Shown in pieces: positions 27,181 through 36,157 of a stretch of DNA of 64,000 nt. How positions within the stretch are numbered: position 1 is the first letter of the stretch; every line of letters starts with the position of its first letter. A program made the translations under genes and the position numbers. This DNA comes from GCA-002733465 sp039969155 (GTDB lineage Bacteria > Pseudomonadota > Gammaproteobacteria > Enterobacterales > Kangiellaceae): NCBI GenBank assembly GCA_039969155.1, contig JBDVOJ010000105.1, positions 53,784 to 117,783 of the forward strand. The letters run 5' to 3'. The notes beneath the pieces were generated by a model. It was given only the letters and a program-made list of their open reading frames with translations. It was not told the DNA's origin and made no database searches.

Positions 27181-27681
27181 ATGAGTTTTCTATTGAAGGC
27201 CAATTCTTTAGCCCTCTTAACTGAGCAAGACAGCTTAACAGAGCTTATGAAATCGCTAATGGGTAGCGCCCCAAAGTTAGACTGTCTTTTTGAGGGGCGG
27301 GCTAAGGTCAGCCGTGACGAAAGACAATTATTGGATATACCCGCTCGACAAATGGCTCATGTCAGAGAAATTACCATGGGCACGTCGAAAAATCTGTGGT
27401 TGTTTGCCAGAACAGTGATCCCTAAAGAAACTCTAGCGCGAGAAGCTCATCGCCTATCGAGAATGAGAAAAGTGCCACTGGGTAAGGTTCTATTTGGACA
27501 GCTAAAAGCCCAAAGAATCCAAATGCGATTAGATTTAGTTTTTGCTGAAGAAGTGAACCTACAACATTTCGATATTTCATCGGATTTCCCGTTGTGGCAG
27601 CGACGCTCTATATTCCAACTGAATACTGGAAGACTGTTGATCAGCGAAATATTCCTACCCAATTGTCCGGTTTATGAGTAG
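27181..27681 (+). CDS. ubiC: Chorismate pyruvate-lyase
   Basis: Makes 4-hydroxybenzoate and pyruvate from chorismate, the first step of ubiquinone synthesis. 166 residues, the normal size. Conserved family phrases are VREITMGTSKNLWLFARTVIP (with the Arg at its start contacting substrate) and WQRRSIFQLNTGRLLISEIFLP near the C-terminus with the catalytic Glu. It overlaps ubiA by 8 bases. Confidence 0.94.
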   Translation: MSFLLKANSLALLTEQDSLTELMKSLMGSAPKLDCLFEGRAKVSRDERQLLDIPARQMAHVREITMGTSKNLWLFARTVIPKETLAREAHRLSRMRKVPLGKVLFGQLKAQRIQMRLDLVFAEEVNLQHFDISSDFPLWQRRSIFQLNTGRLLISEIFLPNCPVYE

Positions 27682-28684
27682 TCGGAATACCCAAAAAAAT
27701 AAAAGAAATAAAGTCAGCTTCTGGGAAGTTGTTAAATATACCTATGTGCAATTTACCCAGCAAATCGCCTTGGTTCGTGCTCGAGTCATAAATTTAATTG
27801 GCCCGTATAGAGCGGGGCGCATAAAAGAATATGGCTTGTTGATGAGAGTCGACAAACCCATCGGGACTCTTTTATTACTTTGGCCGACCTTGTGGGCGCT
27901 TTGGTTGGCATCACCGGATTTTCCAAATGTAGGACACATTGCAGTATTTACCGTTGGGGTATTTCTTATGCGATCAGCAGGTTGTGTGATAAACGACTAC
28001 GCCGACCGTAATATCGATGGCGGAGTAGCTCGCACTAAATTAAGACCAATGGCTCGCGGTAGTGTTACGCAAAAAGAAGCGTTGATTCTATTCATCGTGT
28101 TAGCTCTTTTGGCATTTGGATTAGTGTTAATGTTGAATCAGCTTTCAGTGATATTGTCTTTTGTGGCTTTAGCTATCGCTACTATCTATCCCTTTATGAA
28201 GCGCGTGACCTATTTTCCTCAAGTGGTGCTGGGAATGGCGTTTTCAATGTCTATTCCTATGGCCTTTGCGGCAGTTCTCGATGAAATACCAGCAACTGCG
28301 TGGTTATTGTATGTTGCCAATTTACTATGGGTGTTAGCTTATGACACTTTGTATGGCATGGTAGATAAAAAGGATGACTTAAAAATAGGGGTCAAATCCA
28401 CCGCTATTTTTTTTGGTGAGGCCGATCTGCAGATTACTGCAACCATTCAAGGAATGTTCTTATTCGGAATGATACTGGTGGGAACCAAGTTCGGTCTAAA
28501 CTATTTTTACTTTATAAGCTTATTGCTTGCAGCTGGCCTAATTGCTAGGCAAATCTACAATTGCAGAAATCGCCAGCCAGACGCTTGCTTTAAGGCGTTT
28601 CTTAATAATAATTGGGTTGGGCTTGTTATTTTTGTCGGTTTGCTACTTTCAAAACTAACTAGCACCATAGAGCCGACTTTATAA
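27674..28684 (+). CDS. ubiA: 4-hydroxybenzoate polyprenyltransferase
   Basis: Membrane enzyme that attaches the polyprenyl tail to 4-hydroxybenzoate. 336 residues, about 45 longer than E. coli UbiA at the N-terminus (a basic, soluble stretch before MRVDKPIGTLLLLWPTLWALW). The first Asp-rich motif is NDYADRNIDG, the second near YDTLYGMVDKKDD; both bind the Mg-pyrophosphate. About eight membrane helices. Translationally coupled to ubiC. Confidence 0.96.
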   Translation: MSSRNTQKNKRNKVSFWEVVKYTYVQFTQQIALVRARVINLIGPYRAGRIKEYGLLMRVDKPIGTLLLLWPTLWALWLASPDFPNVGHIAVFTVGVFLMRSAGCVINDYADRNIDGGVARTKLRPMARGSVTQKEALILFIVLALLAFGLVLMLNQLSVILSFVALAIATIYPFMKRVTYFPQVVLGMAFSMSIPMAFAAVLDEIPATAWLLYVANLLWVLAYDTLYGMVDKKDDLKIGVKSTAIFFGEADLQITATIQGMFLFGMILVGTKFGLNYFYFISLLLAAGLIARQIYNCRNRQPDACFKAFLNNNWVGLVIFVGLLLSKLTSTIEPTL

Positions 28685-28789
28685 ATTGTGTATAACAAAA
28701 CTGACCCTGGCTTAGGCTGATAGAACAGGTTAGGTCGCCAGAATTAAATTGTCATTTTCTAACATTGACTTTTAAAAGGGGCTTTTTAG

Positions 28790-29185
28790 ATGGATCCTAA
28801 AATACTGGTCGTTGAGGACGATTTTGCTAACCAGCAAGTCGCGACACTATTTCTTGAACGATTTGGCTATCAAACGGAGATAGCGAGTAATGGACAAATA
28901 GCGGTTGAGCTTGCCAGTCAAACCAAGTACGGATTGATTTACATGGACTGTCAGATGCCAACAGTTGATGGCTTCGAAGCCTCTAGGCGATTAAGAAATA
29001 CGCCGGGCCTTAATCAAACAACTCCAATAGTCGCATTAACGGCAAACATGGTCTCAGGTATTAAGCAGCGCTGTATAAGTGCTGGAATGGATGATGTCAT
29101 CTGCAAGCCAATCAATATGGACGCACTTGAGTTAATGAGTCAGCGTTGGTATAACCAAAAATCAGGATTCTTACCATTAGAATAA
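28790..29185 (+). CDS. Stand-alone response regulator receiver (CheY-like)
   Basis: 131 residues, a single receiver domain. Acidic pocket EDD (8-10), phospho-acceptor Asp in YMDCQMP (about residue 55), Thr in ALTANM and Lys in VICKPINMD are all present. The sequence resembles receiver domains of hybrid histidine kinases such as BarA-type more than chemotaxis CheY. No kinase or output gene is adjacent, so its partner lies elsewhere. Confidence 0.9.
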   Translation: MDPKILVVEDDFANQQVATLFLERFGYQTEIASNGQIAVELASQTKYGLIYMDCQMPTVDGFEASRRLRNTPGLNQTTPIVALTANMVSGIKQRCISAGMDDVICKPINMDALELMSQRWYNQKSGFLPLE

Positions 29186-29226
29186 ACTCTATCGATTAAT
29201 CAATTCCTAAACTCATCGGTCGATCA

Positions 29227-29244
29227 GGGGAACTGAGCTTCCCC
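29227..29244. terminator. Possible hairpin between convergent genes
   Basis: GGGGAA/TTCCCC stem with a six-base loop, midway between the CheY-like gene (end 29185) and the convergent RDD gene (end 29265). No T-run, so weak support. Confidence 0.3.
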
Positions 29245-29264
29245 CAGCAAATACGATTAGTTGA

Positions 29265-30299
29265 TTATTCTCTGCATGCTGTGGGGAGATGGGTGTTCTT
29301 AATATCCTGACCAGAACAGCTCCAATCATAACCACCACGATTGTTCAGTTCTGGCACAAAACGCACTCGCCCTTGAGCCAAAACCTCGGGTTGTTTGAAC
29401 ACGATAAAATAAGAACCTTCTGCGGCCAGCAAAATTTGATAGTTTTCGGTATTCGATTGAACTGGTTGTATTCCTGCTTGCTCTAAATTATTTGGCCAAT
29501 AACCACTGGTCGTCGCATATTCCTCGATGGTGACCTGAACTTGTGAGGTTTCGGTGATTGCTTGTGCGATCTTAGCTCGCATGGTGTAATCATGATAGGC
29601 TGGAATGGCAATGGCCGCTAAAATTCCTCCAACGGGAATAAGTAACACAAAAAAGACTACAGCGATAATGCCTGCAACAGACATTCCGGAACCGGGGTTT
29701 TCACTGGCCGTTCTGATCTGCGATGCCCCATAACGCTTATTGACCACTAATGTGCCTGCAATCATATCGTGCAAAGCTTGTTTTCGAGCAGTAAAACCCG
29801 CCATAAGATAACCGATAGTCAAAGTGAATTGAGTAATAAAAGCAGAAAAATGGCGTCCTGTTGCATGAGCAAACGAAAGTGGTTGGCCTAATCGGTCGGT
29901 GACTTTGATCCCCATGATCTTTTTGCCGATAGTCGCTTGCGCTGAAGAGCTTTCCATTAGGGCGAAATATAACCACCATCCAGGATAATAAAACAGATAG
30001 ATGCCAGCAGCGGCAAAAGCAGCCTCGGGATTGTTTACCACCGCAAACATAGAGCCGCCCAACAAACTGACGACAATGCTGAATAAAACGAAAAATAGAA
30101 TACCATCGACTATGTAGGCGACGAATCGCTTCCAAAATCCAGCGAAGGCGTATTCAGAAATCATTGCGCCTTCGTTATTTGATGTTGGAGATTGGTAAGG
30201 CGATTGTTGGGCTTGCATCATACTGGCACCACAATTAGTACAGAATTTTGCGTTACTGGCATTGGGCACGTTACAACGACTGCAGTTAAAAGAACTCAT
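29265..30299 (-). CDS. RDD-family membrane protein with zinc ribbon and pilin-like tail
   Basis: 344 residues in three parts. Residues 5-25 form a zinc ribbon (CSRC...CTNCG). Residues about 45-185 form an RDD domain with FWKRFVAYIVDGILFF and the Arg-Asp-Asp pattern plus several membrane helices. Residues about 205-344 hold another membrane segment followed by IAIPAYHDYTMRAKI, very like the start of a type IV pilin, and a soluble domain with a CxG...C pair. RDD proteins are suggested transporters, for instance of compatible solutes. The pilin-like part is probably a periplasmic sensor-like domain, not a real pilin. Confidence 0.8.
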   Translation of the reverse strand: MSSFNCSRCNVPNASNAKFCTNCGASMMQAQQSPYQSPTSNNEGAMISEYAFAGFWKRFVAYIVDGILFFVLFSIVVSLLGGSMFAVVNNPEAAFAAAGIYLFYYPGWWLYFALMESSSAQATIGKKIMGIKVTDRLGQPLSFAHATGRHFSAFITQFTLTIGYLMAGFTARKQALHDMIAGTLVVNKRYGASQIRTASENPGSGMSVAGIIAVVFFVLLIPVGGILAAIAIPAYHDYTMRAKIAQAITETSQVQVTIEEYATTSGYWPNNLEQAGIQPVQSNTENYQILLAAEGSYFIVFKQPEVLAQGRVRFVPELNNRGGYDWSCSGQDIKNTHLPTACRE

Positions 30300-30479
30300 G
30301 TTTTTTTCTCTAGTTTTTGAGCTTGGATTTGGACCTAATGATTGTTAACAAATTCAAACTGACATTAGACTTTGCTTTAGCTTACTATAGTCCAACTTTT
30401 ATCATTTTTGAATTCTGATTTTAAATACCTATTTGCTTGAATCGCGCCTCTTCGAGCAGAGTGGGTACTGAGGATAATC

Positions 30480-30782
30480 ATGTCATATCAAATACTTGTT
30501 GGACTATATGTCACAGATGATCGCTTGTATAGCGATTACCGAGAAGCGATGACGCCGATATTAGAGAGTTACGGTGGCGGATTCGGCTATGATCTAAAAG
30601 TAAGTCAGGTATTAAAATCAGAAACCACCGAACCCATTAACCGTGTATTTACCATTGTTTTTGAAGATAGAGCCAGCAAAAACGATTTCTTCTCAGATTC
30701 AGCCTATCTCGAAATTAAGAGCAAGTACTTTGAGCCTTCAGTCAGCCATACAACCTTGATAGCTGACTATGAATTAGCTTGA
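30480..30782 (+). CDS. DUF1330-like small protein
   Basis: 100 residues, soluble. The pattern (Y..Y...M.PILESYGG near residues 19-33 and a conserved Phe/Glu-rich middle TIVFEDRASKNDFFSDSAY) fits the dimeric alpha/beta-barrel DUF1330 group. Function is unknown. It is a single gene between the divergent RDD gene and the convergent kynurenine operon. Confidence 0.6.
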   Translation: MSYQILVGLYVTDDRLYSDYREAMTPILESYGGGFGYDLKVSQVLKSETTEPINRVFTIVFEDRASKNDFFSDSAYLEIKSKYFEPSVSHTTLIADYELA

Positions 30783-30821
30783 TACTTTAAGACAAGAGTC
30801 ATTTTCAATCAGAATATAGCC

Positions 30822-30839
30822 CGCATTAGTACTAATGCG
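30822..30839. repeat. Perfect 18-base palindrome between convergent genes
   Basis: CGCATTAGT/ACTAATGCG, a perfect dyad in the 91-base gap between the DUF1330-like gene and kmo. It could fold as a terminator without a T-run or be a protein site. Confidence 0.4.
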
Positions 30840-30873
30840 AACTATTAGATATTTGTTTCTGGCTACAAGGCTG

Positions 30874-32274
30874 CTACGGATTAAGATTGACGATAGACAG
30901 CTTTTGCTCAACCAATTGTTTGGCTAGCTCAAAATCAATTTGATCTAATGAAGTAGCATCTAAAGTGAGTTGCGAGAGAATCTCTTCTTGGACTTTGCCT
31001 CTTGCTTTAGCTTGAGCATACGGCAAACGATGAAACATCACCATGGAATATCGTGGACAAAACTGATTAGGAAAGCGATTTTCTAGCTCGAATGCCAGAG
31101 CGCTTTTGAGCAAGAATTTTTCATCTCGAACAGAGTCGCGCATAGTAATGTAGTTTTCTATTGCCATATCTGCAATCGCATCACCATTTTCCTTGCGTTG
31201 TTGATCAACACTCGAAAAAATCGATCGCCAGTTCGATGAAGATAGGTCGGATTTATCACTATCAATGGTTTCTGCTAACGCGATCGCATCTTCAAAACCA
31301 CAATTCATTCCTTGACCGTGAAAGGGCACCACCGCATGTGATGCATCGCCTAAAATCAATGCTAAATCTTGATAGTGCCACGGTGTACATTTTACTGTCG
31401 CTAGTTTACCTGTTGGATTTTCAAAAAACTCTTCCTCTAAGTTTGGTAACAGCGGCAGAGTGTTGGGGAAGTATTCTTGGAAAAACGCCATTACTTTTTC
31501 TTGGCTATCTAAGGATGCGAAACTGAGCTCACCGTCACTTGGCATAAACAAAGTCACGGTAAAGGAACCATCTTCATTGGGTAATGCAATTAGCATAAAG
31601 CCGCCGCGTGGCCAGATATGTAAGGCGTGTTGGTCGATTAGAAATGAACCATTTTCGCCTGGTGGTATGCGAAGCTCTTTGTAGCTGTGCCCCAAGGGTA
31701 AAATATCCAATTGAGTCGAAGCTTTATGATGAATCGCTTCTCTGACCGCGCTAGCGCTGCCATCGGTTCCAATGACTCTTTGAAAAGGGTGCAGCGTTTT
31801 TTCGCCGGTTTGTTGATCGATTAAGGTTAGTTGTTTATTCTCAAAATCGACATGTTCGCATTTCTTTTCGAAATGAATTGTAACCAAGCCAGATTGCTCG
31901 GCTGCCTCTAAGCAAATCTTATTCAAGTCGCCGCGAGAAACGGAGTAAATAACTTCTTCCTCTTTTTGGCCATAGCTTTGAAAGTTTTGGTTGCCAGCTA
32001 AATCATGGACCATACGGCCTTTCATCGTCGTTAAAGTCGGTTTCACTTTATCCATTAGTCCTGCTTGTTCAAGTGGATAAATGCCGCGGTTGGCAAGCGC
32101 TAAGTTGATCGAACGTCCCGCGCTAATATCGGTTCGTCGCATATCAGGTCGACGCTCAAAGACTTCTACTCGAAATCCTCTTTTGGCCAATAACACCGCT
32201 AGCAATGAACCAACGAGTCCAGCACCGATTAAGGTGATAGTTTGTTCGGTATTGTTAGATATTTTATCGTTCAT
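30874..32274 (-). CDS. kmo: Kynurenine 3-monooxygenase
   Basis: FAD enzyme that hydroxylates kynurenine to 3-hydroxykynurenine with NADPH and oxygen. 466 residues. The dinucleotide motif GAGLVG is at 17-22 and the second FAD motif is GDASHAVVPFHGQGMNCGFEDA-like in the middle. A conserved Arg is in RTDISAGRSINLAL (47-60). The start codon shares a base with the kynU stop (TAATG), so the pair is coupled. Last gene of the operon. Confidence 0.96.
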   Translation of the reverse strand: MNDKISNNTEQTITLIGAGLVGSLLAVLLAKRGFRVEVFERRPDMRRTDISAGRSINLALANRGIYPLEQAGLMDKVKPTLTTMKGRMVHDLAGNQNFQSYGQKEEEVIYSVSRGDLNKICLEAAEQSGLVTIHFEKKCEHVDFENKQLTLIDQQTGEKTLHPFQRVIGTDGSASAVREAIHHKASTQLDILPLGHSYKELRIPPGENGSFLIDQHALHIWPRGGFMLIALPNEDGSFTVTLFMPSDGELSFASLDSQEKVMAFFQEYFPNTLPLLPNLEEEFFENPTGKLATVKCTPWHYQDLALILGDASHAVVPFHGQGMNCGFEDAIALAETIDSDKSDLSSSNWRSIFSSVDQQRKENGDAIADMAIENYITMRDSVRDEKFLLKSALAFELENRFPNQFCPRYSMVMFHRLPYAQAKARGKVQEEILSQLTLDATSLDQIDFELAKQLVEQKLSIVNLNP

Positions 32275-33572
32275 TACTCAGTTCCTTTGATGGCATTTTC
32301 CAGTAGTTCAACAAATCGAAATGCTTCTGAAAAATTGTTGTATAGCGGAACCGGTGCAACTCGAATCACATTGGGATAGCGCCAGTCACAAGTGACACCA
32401 TTACGTTCTATGGTATCAAAAACTTGTTTGCCACGTTCGTCAGAATCACCAGGCTTTAAGTTGATTGCTAGCGATAATTGACTTCCCGAACTCTCTATCT
32501 CTTTTGGGGTAAGGATGCTTACTTGCTCTGCTAAGCGGCTTTCCAACAAGAAGCGCAAAAAGCCGGTTAACTTAAGCGATTTTTCTCGTAGCACTTCTAT
32601 ACCACCGGCATTCTTAATGGTATCGAGTGAGCCTCGGATTGCGGCTAAAGACAAGACCGGCGGATTGGATAATTGCCAAGCTTCGGCTGATTGCATCGGT
32701 TTAAAATTATTTTCCATTTTAAACCGAGACATTTTGTCATGTCCCCACCAGCCGGCAAATCGCGGCAACGATTCGTTTTTATGATGATTGGAATGCACAA
32801 AGCAGCCAGCGACTGAGCCGGGGCCTGAGTTTAAATACTTGTATGTACACCAACAAGCAAAGTCAACATTCCAGTCATGCAGTTGCATGGGAATATTGCC
32901 AGCAGCATGCGCCAAATCGAAACCAACATGACAGCCCTTAGCTTGAGCCACTTTTGTGATCTGTTGCATATCGAATACTTGTCCGGTGTAGTATTGAACG
33001 CCAGGCAGCATAACCAATGCTATTGATTCGCCTTGTTCCTCGATCAGTCGAAGAAGGTCTTCATCTCGAATAGTTTCTTCACCTTCGCGAGGGCTAATAA
33101 ACAGCATCGACTCTTTCGGGTCAAAGCCATGAAATTTGATTTGCGATTCGACTGCATAATGATCCGATGGAAACGCATGTTCCTCGATTAGGATTTTGTG
33201 ACGAGTAGCGGTAGGGCGGTAGAAACTAACCATCATAAAGTGTAGGTTAGCGGTCAGGGTATTCATCGACACCACTTCGTTATTTTGGGCGCCGACAATT
33301 GCCGCAAAACCTTCCGCTAAAAACTCGTGATAAGGCATCCAGGGAAAGTCGCCACTAAAATGCCCTTTAACACCAAGCTCTGCCCATTGGTCTAGCTCCC
33401 GACGAACATACTCGGCAGCCAACTTTGGTTGTAAGCCCAATGAGTTGCCGCATAAGTATATTTCGTTGTTACCTTGTTGATCTTTTGGGATAGAAAACTC
33501 GTTTCTAATCGCTGCGATAGGATCTTGTTGGTCGAGTTTTTTTGCAAATTCTAACGAGTCTTCATATTTCAT
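32274..33572 (-). CDS. kynU: Kynureninase
   Basis: PLP enzyme that cleaves 3-hydroxykynurenine to 3-hydroxyanthranilate and alanine. 432 residues. The PLP-binding Lys is in CTYKYLNSGPGS, the Asp contacting PLP nitrogen is in GFDLAHAAGNIP, and CGNSLGLQP is near the N-terminus. The stop and start codons overlap with neighbours on both sides (TAATG), typical of a tight operon. Confidence 0.97.
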   Translation of the reverse strand: MKYEDSLEFAKKLDQQDPIAAIRNEFSIPKDQQGNNEIYLCGNSLGLQPKLAAEYVRRELDQWAELGVKGHFSGDFPWMPYHEFLAEGFAAIVGAQNNEVVSMNTLTANLHFMMVSFYRPTATRHKILIEEHAFPSDHYAVESQIKFHGFDPKESMLFISPREGEETIRDEDLLRLIEEQGESIALVMLPGVQYYTGQVFDMQQITKVAQAKGCHVGFDLAHAAGNIPMQLHDWNVDFACWCTYKYLNSGPGSVAGCFVHSNHHKNESLPRFAGWWGHDKMSRFKMENNFKPMQSAEAWQLSNPPVLSLAAIRGSLDTIKNAGGIEVLREKSLKLTGFLRFLLESRLAEQVSILTPKEIESSGSQLSLAINLKPGDSDERGKQVFDTIERNGVTCDWRYPNVIRVAPVPLYNNFSEAFRFVELLENAIKGTE

Positions 33573-34393
33573 TATTTTTTCTCTAGTGAAAATAATTGTG
33601 GTCGAGATGGAACGGCATCGGTTTCAATTTCAGGGATCTGTAAATTACATAGATAAAAACCGTCTTCTAATTGGTTGTCAGCATAGATCATTTCTGTAAT
33701 GGTTCTGCTGACTCTGCATTCTTTATTGAGTGTTTTTTGTTCGGAAGTTAAGTTCCAAAAAAGTCGATGATTACTTAGCATTCCTTGGTCATACATTTTA
33801 TCGACTGAAGGAAAATCTACTAGCAAGTGACAAATTTCTCGTTCAACTAAATAACTCATAGCGTCGTTGGTCAAATAGATCGGATAGTTGTTTTCATCAT
33901 AGCAAGTGGATTGCTTTTCTTTTGTGTTAGGCAACGTTCTAATCACCACGCCATGTAGTTGCTGATTAGAATAATTGGCAAGTTTTAGCTGCAACATTTC
34001 TCGAGTGATAACCAGATTGCTATCGTCAACACTCGGTCGATAAGCTTCGGTGTTTTGCGTTCCGGAAATCGGTTCAAGAGTTATAAGCGCACAAGGAAAC
34101 AGTGATTGTTTAATGGCATTGTAAACAGGTACTAAGTCATTAATCAAATGCGAAATCGACTCAGTATGAGTGCCATTGCAATGTGGAATAATGGTTAATT
34201 GGTTCACGTTACAACTTCCGCCGCGTTTAGTATCACCAATAAAATCACCAGCAACCAAGGTGTCACTAGTGCACTCGGGAGCACCAAAATGATTGGGTTG
34301 CGAGCCATTAGGTAACAGCGTGATAGCAATGCTTTTACCCATGGATAAGTCTGAACAATAAGTAGTGTTATCGATTGTTATTTTAAATTTCAT
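33572..34393 (-). CDS. Cyclase-family protein, probable kynurenine formamidase
   Basis: 273 residues with the cyclase-family metal motif in a variant form, HCNGTHTESISH (usual HxGTHxDxPxH). Kynurenine formamidase KynB belongs to this family and hydrolyses N-formylkynurenine to kynurenine and formate. The position directly before kynU supports that role, but the protein is longer than KynB (about 210) and the motif is changed at Asp to Glu. Function is therefore inferred mainly from context. Confidence 0.7.
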   Translation of the reverse strand: MKFKITIDNTTYCSDLSMGKSIAITLLPNGSQPNHFGAPECTSDTLVAGDFIGDTKRGGSCNVNQLTIIPHCNGTHTESISHLINDLVPVYNAIKQSLFPCALITLEPISGTQNTEAYRPSVDDSNLVITREMLQLKLANYSNQQLHGVVIRTLPNTKEKQSTCYDENNYPIYLTNDAMSYLVEREICHLLVDFPSVDKMYDQGMLSNHRLFWNLTSEQKTLNKECRVSRTITEMIYADNQLEDGFYLCNLQIPEIETDAVPSRPQLFSLEKK

Positions 34394-34399
34394 AATCAG

Positions 34400-35410
34400 C
34401 TACTCAAAACGTTTTTTATCTAAACCAAGCCACTCAAGCGCTGTACCATGAAGCAACCGCGCTTTTATTTCTGCATCAAAGCTTGATTGGTTAATCAGTT
34501 TGCCTGGCTCTAGTTCGCCTAGTGGAAATGGATAATCGGTTCCCAGTGCAAGTCTATCCGCGCCCATCAAATCAACTAAATATTTCAGCATCAGTGGATC
34601 ATGGACTAAGGTATCTAAGTAGATACGGTCTAAGTATTCTCGCGGATTAACTGGGTTGTCGACAGCCACTAGATCGGGGCGACAATCAAAGCCATGTTCG
34701 ATTCGGCCTATCGTGGAAGGAAACGAGCCACCACCGTGAGCAAATGCCACTTTTAGTTGCGGAAGTCGTTCAAATACGCCGCCAAAAATCATAGAGCACA
34801 TCGCTAATGAGGTTTCGGCCGGCATGCCGACCAGCCAAGGAAGCCAGTAGTCTTTCATTTGTTCTTTACCCATCATGTCCCAAGGGTGAACAAATATTGA
34901 AGCATTTAAATCTTGTGCCGCTTCAAAAACCGCGAAAAGTTCGGGAGCGTTTAAATTCCACTCGTTGACATGCGAACCGATTTGAACGCCTGATAAACCC
35001 AACTCGTTAACACATCGCTCTAATTCTTTAATCGCGAGGTCAGGGCTTTGCAGTGGAATGGTACCCAATCCCGCAAAACGGCTAGGGTGTTGATCGCAAA
35101 TTCCAGCAATGTGGTCATTGAGAAGCTTTGAGATATCGAGTGCATCGGCTGCTTTGGCCCAATAACTAAACATCACTGGTACGGTTGAAAGAACTTGTAC
35201 ATCAACTTTATGTTGATCGCATTCTTTCATGCGAACTTCGGCATCCCAGCAATTGGATTCTATCTCACGAAAGAAATGATCTTCCTTCATCATGCGAGCG
35301 CAGCCGCATTTATGATGGTCGAGATGGATCCAACCGCCATAGCCGTATTTCTCTTTTAGATTCGGCCATTCTTTTGGCAGGATATGAGTGTGTATGTCGA
35401 TTGTTAGCAT
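34400..35410 (-). CDS. 2-amino-3-carboxymuconate-6-semialdehyde decarboxylase
   Basis: ACMSD (NbaD) removes CO2 from the unstable product of 3-hydroxyanthranilate cleavage, steering flux to 2-aminomuconate instead of quinolinate. 336 residues from ATG 35410 (MLTIDIHTHILP); a TTG 12 bases earlier is less likely. Amidohydrolase fold: metal ligands HxH in DIHTHI, His in IFVHPWDM, and Asp in ALGTDYPFPLGE. A repeat element fills the space between it and the dioxygenase gene. Confidence 0.95.
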   Translation of the reverse strand: MLTIDIHTHILPKEWPNLKEKYGYGGWIHLDHHKCGCARMMKEDHFFREIESNCWDAEVRMKECDQHKVDVQVLSTVPVMFSYWAKAADALDISKLLNDHIAGICDQHPSRFAGLGTIPLQSPDLAIKELERCVNELGLSGVQIGSHVNEWNLNAPELFAVFEAAQDLNASIFVHPWDMMGKEQMKDYWLPWLVGMPAETSLAMCSMIFGGVFERLPQLKVAFAHGGGSFPSTIGRIEHGFDCRPDLVAVDNPVNPREYLDRIYLDTLVHDPLMLKYLVDLMGADRLALGTDYPFPLGELEPGKLINQSSFDAEIKARLLHGTALEWLGLDKKRFE

Positions 35411-35438
35411 GGAGGTTTCCAAAGTAAATTTAAAACGT

Positions 35439-35530
35439 CCCTCTCCCCAACCCTCTCCCTGAGGGAGAGGGGGTTAAAGAGTATAGGCAAACTGATTCCC
35501 TCTCCTCGGAATGAGAGGGTTAGGGAGAGG
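35439..35530. repeat. CCCTCTCC-type intergenic inverted repeat inside the kynurenine operon
   Basis: About 92 bases between the dioxygenase and decarboxylase genes. Outer arms CCCTCTCCCCAACCCTCTC (left) and GAGAGGGTTAGGGAGAGG (right) are near-perfect complements. Two inner hairpins, CCCTCTCCCT/AGGGAGAGGG-like and CCCTCTCCT...GAGAGGG, lie within. Elements of this look are scattered in many gammaproteobacterial genomes. Folded in the mRNA it may set the ratio of upstream to downstream gene expression. Confidence 0.8.
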
Positions 35531-35572
35531 TCGAAATGTTTATAGTTTCCCGTTAGCATAAATTCAAAAACG

Positions 35573-36103
35573 TTACTCAAACTCATATTTATTATGTGGC
35601 ATGGTGTGATTACATTTTTCACACGTTCTTAATTCTTCACTGGATAAAAAGCGATTAAACACCGCGCCAAAATCATTTTCTATATCGCGCAGTGGGAAGT
35701 ATTCTTCATAGAGTTTGTGATTACATTTTTCGCAAAACCACATTAATGCATCAGTTTCTTCAGGTCTTCTCACTTGTTCGATGACTAGCCCGATGGAGTT
35801 TTCAAAGCGAACCGGTGAGTGAGGGATTTTAGGTGGTAATAAGAAAACATCACCTGCGCCTAGCCGATACTCAACCACTTCATCATTTTGTTGAGTGCGA
35901 AGCAGTAGCTCTCCCTCTAGCTGATAAAAGAATTCGGGCCCTTCATTATAATGAAAGTCTTTGCGTCCATTGGGGCCACCAACCACCATAATGATCATGT
36001 CGCCTTCTCGGTAAACTTCCTTATTGCAAACGGGTGGCTTTAATTTATCGCGATTCTCATCGATCCATTTTTTAAAATCGATAACTTGCATTGGTGCGCT
36101 CAT
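35573..36103 (-). CDS. nbaC: 3-hydroxyanthranilate 3,4-dioxygenase
   Basis: Non-heme iron enzyme that opens the ring of 3-hydroxyanthranilate. 176 residues from ATG 36103, chosen because GGAGGAG is ideally placed before it; a TTG 15 bases earlier overlaps that site. Cupin iron ligands are His51, Glu57 and His95. Two CxxC pairs (C124/C127 and C161/C164) make the rubredoxin-like second metal site typical of bacterial forms. It acts between KynU and ACMSD. Confidence 0.96.
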   Translation of the reverse strand: MSAPMQVIDFKKWIDENRDKLKPPVCNKEVYREGDMIIMVVGGPNGRKDFHYNEGPEFFYQLEGELLLRTQQNDEVVEYRLGAGDVFLLPPKIPHSPVRFENSIGLVIEQVRRPEETDALMWFCEKCNHKLYEEYFPLRDIENDFGAVFNRFLSSEELRTCEKCNHTMPHNKYEFE

Positions 36104-36157
36104 GGTTACTCCTCCCAAGCAAAAAGCTTTGCGGTCATTTTGTTCAACAGTGGTTAC

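Noticed and set aside
29265..29700. Type IV pilin gene
   Set aside because: The pilin-like sequence is in frame with an upstream RDD domain and lacks a prepilin leader, so it is part of the membrane protein.
35423..35572. CRISPR-like array in the kynurenine operon
   Set aside because: The repeated CCCTCTCC words are inverted arms of a single intergenic element, not evenly spaced direct repeats with spacers.
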